Part shown: one piece after another, positions 8,535 through 16,077 of the stretch | Numbering within the stretch: position 1 is the first letter of the stretch | Layout: each line of letters starts with the position of its first letter | Assembly (NCBI GenBank): GCA_023667845.1 | Contig: JAMPIU010000125.1 | Location: 1-64,000, forward strand | Reading direction: 5' to 3' | Origin: Dehalobacter sp. | GTDB taxonomy: Bacteria; Bacillota; Desulfitobacteriia; Desulfitobacteriales; Syntrophobotulaceae | DNA length: 64,000 nucleotides | The notes under the pieces: generated by a model | Told to the model about the DNA's origin: nothing | The model's input: only the letters and a program-made list of their open reading frames with translations | The model's database searches: none | Position numbers and translations under genes: made by a program

Positions 8535-8571
8535 AAGAGAAAGCAGGGATTTAGAATTACTGCTTTCTCTT
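8535..8571 (-). terminator. Terminator of the second CprK-like regulator
   Basis: A 12-bp stem, AAGAGAAAGCAG / CTGCTTTCTCTT, followed by TTTTTT on the minus strand, 20 bases past the stop codon. Confidence 0.85.
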
Positions 8572-8591
8572 AATAACAAACTATCATGATA

Positions 8592-9284
8592 TCATTTTAT
8601 TTTCATCCAGTCATTAATTAAATTTTTAAGTCCTTGCAAGTCAAAGACTGTGATCTTATTTGTGGTTTTATGCAAAATATTTTCTTTTCTTAGATATCCA
8701 AATAGTTTGCAGATAGTCACATAGTGAATACCTGTCATCTCTGAGATAGACTTTTGGGATAATTTAACGTCAATTTGATAAACGCCATCAACCAATTTCC
8801 CCTGATTAAGACAAAGATCATAAAGTAAACGCAAGACCCGGGCTGATGGGCTATAAAGGGCCATCTCATGGGTTTCCCGCATAAAATAACTACATTTCGA
8901 CGAATAGGATGTAATGAATTCAAAAATCATTTCTTTATCCATCTGGAAGATTTCTGAAAGTTGTTCTTTGGAGAAAAAACATACTGTGCTGTCCTCTACG
9001 GAAACAACATGAACAAAACAGGGATCAACTGGGAATAATCTGTCGGAAAAGGTATAAGGGCCCGCATAGAACATTATTTTTTTTCGTCCATCTTCATTAA
9101 GAAAACTTATACTTAGTTTTCCGGAAAGCACATAGACGATTCTATCTATTAACTCTCCGGGCAAAACAATGGAATCCCCTTTACGATATTCACGGACAAC
9201 ACCCATGTTAATATAATTTTGCAGCTTTTTCATCGGATAAAAATGATTCGGTAAGGCCCCATAATTATTTGCTATTTTTTCCAT
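8592..9284 (-). CDS. rdhK: CprK-like Crp/Fnr-family regulator
   Basis: A 230-aa paralogue of the adjacent regulator: beta-roll sensor domain, dimerisation helix and C-terminal HTH with GIHYVTICKLF in the recognition region. I choose the ATG at 9284 (MEKIANNYG) because GGGAG lies nine bases upstream; a longer frame starts at 9314 without one. Cysteines in the effector domain (for example SVEDSTVCFF) align with those of CprK-like proteins. It is followed by its own terminator, so it is probably transcribed separately from its neighbour. The regulated genes could be the downstream rdhBA pair or the upstream PceA-type cassette. Confidence 0.87.
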   Translation of the reverse strand: MEKIANNYGALPNHFYPMKKLQNYINMGVVREYRKGDSIVLPGELIDRIVYVLSGKLSISFLNEDGRKKIMFYAGPYTFSDRLFPVDPCFVHVVSVEDSTVCFFSKEQLSEIFQMDKEMIFEFITSYSSKCSYFMRETHEMALYSPSARVLRLLYDLCLNQGKLVDGVYQIDVKLSQKSISEMTGIHYVTICKLFGYLRKENILHKTTNKITVFDLQGLKNLINDWMKIK

Positions 9285-9487
9285 ACTTTTATTCTCCCGC
9301 AAATATGACATCATTAAATTTAGACAATAAATTTAAATTATTATACTCCTTTATAAATGATTAAACTATAAACTGCTATACAATTGGACAAAGATCTTAT
9401 CTTTTGAATCAATATTAACATAGAATAAGAATTCTGTATGTTATCCAGCATACAAATGTAGAAAATGTTGAATACAATCAAAAAGGC

Positions 9488-9510
9488 AAGAAGCAGCTTT
9501 AAGCTGCTTC
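9488..9510 (-). terminator. Terminator of PceA-type cassette I
   Basis: AGAAGCAGC-TTTAA-GCTGCTTCT perfect stem-loop, followed on the minus strand by GCCTTTTTG, 45 bases past the rdhT stop codon. Unlike cassettes II-IV, no Crp/Fnr gene of the K3-K5 type follows rdhT here. Confidence 0.85.
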
Positions 9511-9554
9511 TCCTAATTCTATACATAGTAAGATGGAAGAATACCTCATTGACA

Positions 9555-10538
9555 CTATCCTTTTGCCAAATTCTCCTCCAGCAAAAAATCCATAGCTGCT
9601 CTTCTCAAAAGTTGGGTCTCCATCATCTTTAGCTCTCCGGACAGACCGGCTTCCTGATCATCTTGCCGGCTTTTCTTAAACTGTTCTTTTACCTGCTTCA
9701 TTTCTTCACTAGTAAGCCGAATCCCTTCCGCTTGAATCACTGCATCCAAGATTTTTTCTCCCAGAATTATTTTGGCAGCCTCTTCTTTACACTCAGCCAG
9801 CAACTCATCGGCCGTTATCTTCCTTTGCATTAAGTAATGAATGAGTTCCATGTCGTGGACGTCTTTAAGCTCCTCGGCAAATTTCCGGTATAAATTCTCT
9901 GCTGCTTGTTTTAAGGTCTCTTCATCGAATTCATACTTGCTTCCATCGGCCAGAGCTTGAAACACTTTTTCGATGTTGGCTGCGCGTGCTATTGCTTTTT
10001 TCTCTTGATTGATCTCTGCTGATAATAATTCTTTTAATTCCTGTAATGTTTTTACTCGTGGATCAATTTCCCGGATAGTGTCGTCTGTCAATTCCGGCTC
10101 TTTCATACGATATACTTTTACAATCTCGACGGAAAAGGTGATACGCTGCCCCCATAAGGCTTGGTATTCCAGTAAGACAGGTTGTATCGTGGTTTCAAAT
10201 ATCACTGTTTCACCCATCTTCTTGCCAAGCAGGTTGGCGGAGAAATCCTGTAAGACGTTCTCGTCACCTAATCTGAACTTAAAGCCTCTCTCCCTAAATT
10301 TGGGGACTGTCATACCATTTTCTGTTCCCTCAAAGTTTACGATGACGTAATCTCCGGGTTCGATTGGTTCATTACTTTTCTCGACCTGGATTTCGTCCAT
10401 TGATTTCCGAACATAATTGATGGCTTCATTAATTTCTTCTTCTTTGACGGATACATCAAAACGATTGACATTTAATCCTTTGTACTGTCCAAGTTCAAAT
10501 TGTTTCATTCCGTCTCTAACCTCCATGTTGACTGTCAC
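9555..10538 (-). CDS. rdhT: PceT-like trigger-factor-related chaperone
   Basis: A 327-aa protein related to the peptidyl-prolyl isomerase and C-terminal domains of trigger factor. It lacks the ribosome-binding N-terminal domain. PceT of Desulfitobacterium binds the Tat leader of PceA and helps cofactor-dependent folding before export. The FKBP-like core (about residues 40-150, containing 'GDYVIVNFEGTENG') precedes a helical C-terminal arm. The likely start is GTG at 10538 with GGGGAGG nine bases upstream. A second in-frame ATG (MKQFELGQ) has its own GGAGGTT, so two starts are possible. It is almost identical to the rdhT at 18.2-19.2 kb. Confidence 0.9.
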   Translation of the reverse strand: MTVNMEVRDGMKQFELGQYKGLNVNRFDVSVKEEEINEAINYVRKSMDEIQVEKSNEPIEPGDYVIVNFEGTENGMTVPKFRERGFKFRLGDENVLQDFSANLLGKKMGETVIFETTIQPVLLEYQALWGQRITFSVEIVKVYRMKEPELTDDTIREIDPRVKTLQELKELLSAEINQEKKAIARAANIEKVFQALADGSKYEFDEETLKQAAENLYRKFAEELKDVHDMELIHYLMQRKITADELLAECKEEAAKIILGEKILDAVIQAEGIRLTSEEMKQVKEQFKKSRQDDQEAGLSGELKMMETQLLRRAAMDFLLEENLAKG

Positions 10539-10566
10539 TTAGGACATCCTCCCCTTCTGAAAATAT

Positions 10567-10734
10567 TCAGCGATCGGCCCGGATAATGCCAATTGATTGA
10601 AGCATTACAATCACGTGAGCTGCTCCCAGTATCAGTATTAAAGCTATAAATAACAGATCTTTTATTTTCAGGCTTTGTCGCTTTTCCATTGGTTCCATCT
10701 TTGATTCCCTATTCGGTTCCACATTTGTTTCCAT
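10567..10734 (-). CDS. Small conserved membrane protein overlapping rdhC (cassette I)
   Basis: A 55-aa ORF that I read from the sequence: an acidic/Met-Pro-rich start (METNVEPNRESK), then KIKDLLFIALILILGAA (one transmembrane span) and the invariant tail VIVMLQSIGIIRADR. The ATG follows GGGGTGAG at five bases. Its first 67 nt lie out of frame inside the 3' end of rdhC. The same ORF exists in all four PceA-type cassettes, always between rdhC and rdhT, with a near-identical C-terminus and many silent changes. I know of no named Rdh accessory protein that it matches. Inference: a single-span accessory subunit of the dehalogenase or of RdhC. Confidence 0.72.
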   Translation of the reverse strand: METNVEPNRESKMEPMEKRQSLKIKDLLFIALILILGAAHVIVMLQSIGIIRADR

Positions 10735-11924
10735 ACTCTCACCCCGTTATTCCGCCAACGATTGAGTAAGTTGAGTATAAAGCCGACTGGACAGAAGAAT
10801 TGACAATAAAACCGGCTGATAAACAGACTAATGAAAATAAATACCGGCAGCATTAACCACATGACCCATACGGCTTTAAACAGGAAGAATGCACTAAACG
10901 GCTGGTAATCCAATGTCCCATAGTCCCCTAAGAAGGTTCCAAGCATGATGGCCACCCATAGGATGGTCGGCGCAGCCAGCTTCAATTTCTTGGTGACTTG
11001 CGGGGAAATCCCCAGGGATTTAAAACCTGCTGCTTTATTAATGACCTCCTGGGCTGCTCCGAAAGGGCAAATCCATGCACAGTAAATGTTCTTTCCTAAA
11101 AGAACAATGAAGCCCAAAGATCCAACAATAAGGACGTACCATCCCACATTGGTCAAACCGGGTATTTGCAGCGTTATTAATGAGAATAAATTACTAGCTG
11201 CCACGAATTCTTTTACGAAAAATCCCATAACACCAAATGCTGCTAAAAGTATCCAAACCCGGAGCCGCACGAGTTTCTTGATCAAAGCTGCAGCGAGCGC
11301 GATGATATAGATCATTATCATCGCGAAATCCTGCCGGTTAAATTGATAAGTGTCATAAGGATTGCTCCAGCGCGTATGAAAGAATTGCGATGCTACATAG
11401 GCAGTCCCTTTGTTGACAGCCTCGGCTACCGCATGAGACGATACCGTGGAACCGGTTACCCGGTCAATGTAATTATTGGTTTGTCTTTCATCCAGATAAC
11501 CAGAATATCCTGAAGCCCCTCCTAAATAAATAGGTTCTTTGACGGAGAGATTCTTAAATTGATCAAACAATTTTCCGGTATAGAGTCTCTCAAAAAAGAT
11601 GGGAGTCTCACCCTGCTGGGTAATGATCACTTTTTCCACCAAACCTTCTTGGTTGATGATGGTCATGGCTTCTATGCGGGATTGATATCCTACTGCGGAG
11701 TCACAAACGGCATAATACTTCTCTCCTGCAGCATCAACTTGATAAGCACGTTGGGTTCCTATGATTTTCTCAATAGATGTGGCACCAGGAACGTTCTGCT
11801 GAATAACCGCCTCGTAATCAATGGTTTTACTCGTCCAAAAGATACCGTAAAAGATCGCCGCTATTGCAGTTATGAATAGTATAGTCAAATAGTAAGACTC
11901 CAGGTCTCTCTTTTTACTAGCCAT
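10668..11924 (-). CDS. rdhC: PceC-like membrane flavoprotein (NosR/NirI-type)
   Basis: A 418-aa RdhC. An N-terminal span is followed by an extracytoplasmic FMN-binding domain with the covalent flavinylation-type motif VTGSTVSS (about residues 161-168). Several membrane spans follow, and two polyferredoxin-like motifs, CxxxCP (CAWICPFG, about 283; CQFFCPVG, about 374). Similar proteins carry electrons across or along the membrane. A role in electron transfer to RdhA or in regulation is proposed but unproven. The C-terminal tail is Trp/Asn/Gln-rich and is encoded by short imperfect repeats shared out of frame with the overlapping small ORF. The 3' half is almost identical in DNA to the copy at 34.0-34.6 kb. 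Confidence 0.92.
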   Translation of the reverse strand: MASKKRDLESYYLTILFITAIAAIFYGIFWTSKTIDYEAVIQQNVPGATSIEKIIGTQRAYQVDAAGEKYYAVCDSAVGYQSRIEAMTIINQEGLVEKVIITQQGETPIFFERLYTGKLFDQFKNLSVKEPIYLGGASGYSGYLDERQTNNYIDRVTGSTVSSHAVAEAVNKGTAYVASQFFHTRWSNPYDTYQFNRQDFAMIMIYIIALAAALIKKLVRLRVWILLAAFGVMGFFVKEFVAASNLFSLITLQIPGLTNVGWYVLIVGSLGFIVLLGKNIYCAWICPFGAAQEVINKAAGFKSLGISPQVTKKLKLAAPTILWVAIMLGTFLGDYGTLDYQPFSAFFLFKAVWVMWLMLPVFIFISLFISRFYCQFFCPVGFILNLLNRWRNNGVRVWKQMWNRIGNQRWNQWKSDKA

Positions 11925-11977
11925 CTTTTTTCATCCTTCGCTGTTATTGAGAATAAATACGCAAAGACGTAATAAAG

Positions 11978-12017
11978 TACGCAAGCCACTATGCCAAATG
12001 GATAAGTGGCTGGCGTA
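11978..12017 (-). other. Conserved rdhB-rdhC intercistronic stem-loop (cassette I)
   Basis: TACGCaaGCCACT pairs with AGTGGCtgGCGTA. There is no T-run on the minus strand, so it does not look like a plain terminator. Equivalent hairpins lie between rdhB and rdhC in cassettes II-IV with compensated base changes. Confidence 0.65.
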
Positions 12018-12046
12018 TTTTAAAAGCATCTTATTCCTTCATTTAT

Positions 12047-12364
12047 CTAGACTGAGGTAGTTGCAGAATTCTCTTTGCTCTTTTTTTCTGAGCGGTTTAA
12101 TAGTCTATACGTAATAATACCCGGGATGAGCGTTGCACCGCCAAAAAAGACAAAACCCATTGAGGCAGCCTGGTATTCGTGCTCAAGAAGGCTAGCATAA
12201 CCCCAGGCCAGAGTAAATATAAAGAAGAAGTTCGCAAGAAAACCACAAAGCTGTATAGGGATTGTATTTTTTACTTTGCTTTTTGAATACTGCCAAATAC
12301 CAAATTGAATAAAGAGCATTAACATACCGAAAAACATCCAAACAAAGTCATTCGCAATTTTCAT
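12047..12364 (-). CDS. rdhB: PceB-like membrane anchor
   Basis: A 105-aa protein with three membrane spans and the PceB-type segment GFVFFGGATLIPGIITYRLLNRS near residues 71-93. It anchors the adjacent RdhA. It begins 16 bp after the rdhA stop on the minus strand, in the A-B order typical of PceAB. GGAGGGAAA precedes the ATG. Confidence 0.92.
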   Translation of the reverse strand: MKIANDFVWMFFGMLMLFIQFGIWQYSKSKVKNTIPIQLCGFLANFFFIFTLAWGYASLLEHEYQAASMGFVFFGGATLIPGIITYRLLNRSEKKSKENSATTSV

Positions 12365-12379
12365 TTTAGTTTCCCTCCT

Positions 12380-14032
12380 TTATTTTGTCGGTTCGGTATC
12401 CTTCCAGAAATCTTTCACCATGTTCGCAACATAGCCAGACTCAATCCGTTCTTCAGGATTTACGGGGCCATTATAGCCAAACCACTCGTCAAACTTGCGG
12501 GCCGCATCTTGAACCAAAGGAATTTGGGTCGCAATTCTCGCCACATCATGCTGCCATTGATCGATTTTATTCCAGGAACAGACCGAGATACAGTTTCCGC
12601 AATCTCCACCGTTATAGGCAAAGAAAGAGAGACAGCGATGAGAGTCGACATGCCATTTTTCCGTGTAAGGATTTTCCGACGGACCACAATCCTCGGGCTG
12701 CAAAACCCGTGCTTCTTTCTCGTGAGAGATGGCCTGTGACGGACAAGCATCCGCACATTTCATACAGAGGCGGCAAAATTCACGTACTCCAAAACTTCTT
12801 GGCTTATCAGGGACGAGTTCCAAATCCGTATAGACCTTGGCGATACGCAGCCGGGGCCCGTATTTTTGGGTGATTAGCTGTCCAGCTCTTCCTACCTCTC
12901 CCAGACCGGCTTGGACTGCAATTGGAATACTCATTCCGGTATCATTTCCCGACGGAATTGCATAGTATCCAATCTCTCTTAAAAAGTTTGCCACTTTGAA
13001 GGCCACTTCTCCCATGTTCGAGTAAGATTTACCCGGCGCAGCGCTGTGTAGGATGGAGGGGGCCGTGCGGTATGCTTCGTAATCCATCTCAAAAACCATC
13101 GTAACAACAGATTTTGGTTGGAAACCGGCATATTTTTCCCAATCCGCATCAAAAACGGTTTGCCCGAAGGTCTCTACTTCCCCTTTCATAAATTTATAAG
13201 GATCCGTCGGGAAAAATTCAGTCCTGCCATCCGGTAATTTGAACGGTTTAAGGTTTGGCCGAGACCAGGTTGAATAGGTCCAGCGATCATCATAGGGCGC
13301 AATGCCGACCAGATCTGCCCCCAGGAAGCGGGCTGCTTTTTTCACAATTCTACTGGCCTCTTCACCTGAATCGAATTTCCATTGCCGCCCTTGACCACGT
13401 CTCTCCACAACTTTGGAATTGTCCCAAGAATACATACCCTGGATAACCACCGGTTCTGTCCCAGATTCATTGGTTGCAGGGTTAAACGGATAATGCGCAA
13501 TGACGCCGCCCGGGCCGCTCCCGGGTGCGGTGAATCCATTGAATTTATATTCTACGGACCAGGCTGCCACATCCAATGCTACTTCCAGTTCACGCCATCC
13601 CAACTCATCCTTGCGCAGTGGTAAAACCGTACCGTCATGATGGGAGAAAAAAATACCTCCCGTTTCAGTAAGGGTTGCATCACGTCCTTTAATTCCTAGC
13701 GTCTCAGCGTTAATTCTGGGAAGTTCTTTCCCGGTATCTTTTTTTCCTGTGATTTTAGAAACATCGTCATGCTTAAATTTAAGTGGGGATTTGTTTTCCT
13801 CCGGATCAAAGACCCTTTGGTATAAGAGCTTGTTTCCGGGCAAACGTTGGTATTTTGCATCCACGGTGTAAGGAAATTCCGAGGTCTCTTTGATTGGAGC
13901 TACGATCTCTGCCGCTTCAGCTGTCAATGGGTTAAAAGTTTCTTTCGCCGCTGCAGCGGATGCAACTGCAACAGCTACGGCACCCATGAACGATGTTTTG
14001 AAAAAAGATCTTCTGCTTACATTGTGCGCCAT
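12380..14032 (-). CDS. rdhA: Reductive dehalogenase catalytic subunit, PceA-like (cassette I)
   Basis: A 550-aa RdhA closely resembling the tetrachloroethene dehalogenase PceA of Dehalobacter/Desulfitobacterium in length and sequence (for example APIKETSEFPYTVDAKYQR near residue 43 and the C-terminal DEWFGYNGPVNPEERIESGY). Tat signal SRRSFFKTSFMGA. Two 4Fe-4S motifs: CRLCMKCADACP (about 417) and CGNCISVCSW (about 477), the second with the PceA-type CSW ending instead of CP. It is first in A-B-C-small ORF-T. The sequence differs from PceA enough that the substrate cannot be assigned. A CRP-type operator lies about 79 bp upstream of the start. Confidence 0.96.
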   Translation of the reverse strand: MAHNVSRRSFFKTSFMGAVAVAVASAAAAKETFNPLTAEAAEIVAPIKETSEFPYTVDAKYQRLPGNKLLYQRVFDPEENKSPLKFKHDDVSKITGKKDTGKELPRINAETLGIKGRDATLTETGGIFFSHHDGTVLPLRKDELGWRELEVALDVAAWSVEYKFNGFTAPGSGPGGVIAHYPFNPATNESGTEPVVIQGMYSWDNSKVVERRGQGRQWKFDSGEEASRIVKKAARFLGADLVGIAPYDDRWTYSTWSRPNLKPFKLPDGRTEFFPTDPYKFMKGEVETFGQTVFDADWEKYAGFQPKSVVTMVFEMDYEAYRTAPSILHSAAPGKSYSNMGEVAFKVANFLREIGYYAIPSGNDTGMSIPIAVQAGLGEVGRAGQLITQKYGPRLRIAKVYTDLELVPDKPRSFGVREFCRLCMKCADACPSQAISHEKEARVLQPEDCGPSENPYTEKWHVDSHRCLSFFAYNGGDCGNCISVCSWNKIDQWQHDVARIATQIPLVQDAARKFDEWFGYNGPVNPEERIESGYVANMVKDFWKDTEPTK

Positions 14033-14075
14033 GTAGTCTCTCCTCCCTTAATATGGAATTATTAATCCATTTTTT

Positions 14076-14119
14076 ATTGTAGGCTATCCTAAATTATTGT
14101 CTCTGTGTCTAGGAACACA
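14076..14119 (-). promoter_or_regulatory. CRP-type operator and -10, PceA-type cassette I
   Basis: Perfect TGTGT-N6-ACACA palindrome (14104-14119), centred 33 bp upstream of TACAAT (14076-14081, minus strand) and 79 bp upstream of the rdhA start. Class II activator geometry. Confidence 0.7.
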
Positions 14120-14187
14120 TTTGTTAAACTATTGTTGAAAACATTTTTAAATGTTTAAGATTGACAAATTACGGATATCTTCAAAGA

Positions 14188-14251
14188 TAAAGAAAATATG
14201 TAACCCAGATAACAAAAACCCTGTTGTCTGGGCAATATGTTTTCTTTTATT
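14188..14251 (+). terminator. Long hairpin in the divergent rdhA/rdhB intergenic region
   Basis: CCCAGATAACA (14204-14214) pairs with TGTTGTCTGGG (14222-14232), extended by AAAGAAAATAT / ATATGTTTTCTTT flanks, and followed on the plus strand by TTTTATTATTTT. It lies upstream of both divergent operons. It could attenuate the plus-strand rdhBAC transcript, since a TTGACA occurs at 14161-14166, or be a relict terminator. Confidence 0.5.
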
Positions 14252-14365
14252 ATTTTGCTATCCTTAGAGCTATAGTCTTTCATCACAAAACAAAATCTCA
14301 ATGTCTAAAGGGGGTATCTAACAAAAAGGTAAATAAAACGATTAAGTGCCTGTAATCACTAGCAG

Positions 14366-14704
14366 GTGAAGAAAAAAGGGAGAGTGATTTTTGTGTGGTT
14401 AATCTGGATGGCGGCAGGAGCGTTTACTTTCTTTGTCGCCCAAACATTCAACAAGCGCTTAAAGGAAAAAGGAATTATTTTAAAATGGTATCAATGGGGA
14501 GTTTTTGTCATTTGGTATGCGCTTGCCTTTTTGGCAATTGATATTGTCTGTCTCAGTATTGCTGAACATGAAACAAGAGCAGCCACAATCATGGGAGCGG
14601 CTATAATAGCCATCATGCTGGTATTACTGCCCCTTCTCAGGAAAATGCTTAATCCGGGCAAAAAGAACCCGATCAACATGGAGAAAAAGGGGGAAGTGGC
14701 ATGA
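14366..14704 (+). CDS. rdhB: Reductive dehalogenase membrane anchor (plus-strand operon)
   Basis: A protein of about 112 aa with three predicted membrane spans, unlike both PceB- and CprB-type copies in detail but the right size and topology for RdhB. Its stop overlaps the start of rdhA (ATGA), giving translational coupling in a B-A order. The first GTG (14366) has a poor ribosome site. GTG codons at 14384 or 14393 lie after AAAGGGAG and are plausible alternatives. It is the first gene of the only plus-strand dehalogenase operon in the window. Confidence 0.8.
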   Translation: MKKKGRVIFVWLIWMAAGAFTFFVAQTFNKRLKEKGIILKWYQWGVFVIWYALAFLAIDIVCLSIAEHETRAATIMGAAIIAIMLVLLPLLRKMLNPGKKNPINMEKKGEVA

Positions 14705-15993
14705 AGACTTCAAGAAGAAATTTCTTGAAAACAGCACTAGTGGCTGGAGCAGCCTTAAGCGTTCCTGTCTTGATAGCACCGGAAGAAGCCCAGGCTAAAA
14801 CCGTAGACAAACCAGTTTACGAGTTGACTAAGGATTATGGCCGTTTCAATCAGAAGAATACCATGTTCGCCCGCAAGTTTTGGGATGCTGAATACAACGC
14901 CTGGAGAAAAACTTTACAGGCTCGCGATTTTAGTGTAAAAGATGAGCACGAATACATGGCTATGAACTTGGCTGCATGGCACGTGCATAATAACGGGGCA
15001 TTTATGAACGCTTTTGGAGTTTCCGCCCAATCACCTTTAATGCGGTGGGACGATGCCGTCATTACCATGGATGAAAAAGTCTCCGAAGCCTATAATACAG
15101 TTACTACTAAAAATACTGATAACCCCATGATTTGGGATGATACGATAGCTCCAAATGCTTTTCAGGCAGAGCCTGAGGTATTTAGCCGAAAGGTCAAGAA
15201 CGCCGGCTTATTTCTTGGTGCATTTGATGTAGGTATTGCCAAATTAGACCCCAATTGGATTTATTCACAATACTTTAACTTTAAAGAAAAGACAAGTAAG
15301 CCTTGGCCAAAAGATCCTGCACAGTTTAAGTATGCTGTAGTAGCGGCGATCGAGATGAAAAATGACCCAATTCGTGATCTAAAAACCTACAGTGCTTCAG
15401 CAAGCGCCGGACTGGGCTACTCTAACATGGTGGAAATTGCAGACTCACTGGCTAGGTTCATCCGAGGTTTAGGATATCCGGCTATCCCTATTGGTAATGA
15501 TACGATGCCAACAATTCCTGCCGCACTTGAAGCCGGTATGGGCGAATTAGGAAGAAACGGATTGCTGATTACGCCTAAATTCGGTCCCCGGGTACGGTTA
15601 TGTGCCGTACTTACCGACGCACCTCTGATGCCAGATAAGCCTGTGGATATGGGCGTTAAAGCATTCTGCGATGTCTGCAAAAAATGCGCGGAAAATTGTC
15701 CTAACGGTTGTATTAGCTCAGGTGAACAAACAGCTGAAACACTCAACATATCCAACCGCCCCGGTGTCGTCAGATGGCCTGTCGACGGAAGAAAATGTTT
15801 TGACTTTTGGAGAATAAATCGTTCATCTTGCAGTGTTTGCATAGGAGTGTGTCCGTACAATAAGGTAAAAGGAACAGCTTGGTTCCATGACATAACACCT
15901 TCGGTCATAGAACATGCCTCACCTCTTGATCGTTTTCTGGTCTTCGTGGATAAAACTTTGGGATATGGTGCAAAGAAACCTTTTGAACTTTAA
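14701..15993 (+). CDS. rdhA: Reductive dehalogenase catalytic subunit, divergent type
   Basis: A 430-aa RdhA with Tat signal SRRNFLKTALVAGAAL and an AQA cleavage site near residue 31. Two 4Fe-4S motifs: CDVCKKCAENCP (about 323) and C...CSVCIGVCP (about 370-381). It is shorter than both the PceA- and CprA-like paralogues here. The 'PIGNDTMPTIPAALEAGMGELGR' region (about 265-287) is of general RdhA type, so I treat it as a separate lineage. Overlaps rdhB by four bases. A stem-loop separates it from rdhC. The operon has no small ORF, T or K gene. Substrate unknown. Confidence 0.93.
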   Translation: MKTSRRNFLKTALVAGAALSVPVLIAPEEAQAKTVDKPVYELTKDYGRFNQKNTMFARKFWDAEYNAWRKTLQARDFSVKDEHEYMAMNLAAWHVHNNGAFMNAFGVSAQSPLMRWDDAVITMDEKVSEAYNTVTTKNTDNPMIWDDTIAPNAFQAEPEVFSRKVKNAGLFLGAFDVGIAKLDPNWIYSQYFNFKEKTSKPWPKDPAQFKYAVVAAIEMKNDPIRDLKTYSASASAGLGYSNMVEIADSLARFIRGLGYPAIPIGNDTMPTIPAALEAGMGELGRNGLLITPKFGPRVRLCAVLTDAPLMPDKPVDMGVKAFCDVCKKCAENCPNGCISSGEQTAETLNISNRPGVVRWPVDGRKCFDFWRINRSSCSVCIGVCPYNKVKGTAWFHDITPSVIEHASPLDRFLVFVDKTLGYGAKKPFEL

Positions 15994-16020
15994 TTAAAGA
16001 CCCAAAATAAACAATAGTCA

Positions 16021-16057
16021 TAGGGGAAGTGTTACTTTGAAAAGCGCACTTCCCCTA
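16021..16057 (+). other. Intercistronic stem-loop between rdhA and rdhC (plus-strand operon)
   Basis: TAGGGGAAGTG pairs perfectly with CACTTCCCCTA (11 bp, 15-base loop). No U-run follows, so it is more likely an mRNA stabilising/processing element than a terminator, placed like the rdhB-rdhC hairpins of the PceA-type cassettes. Confidence 0.55.
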
Positions 16058-16077
16058 CCTCTCTGGAGATGTAGAAA

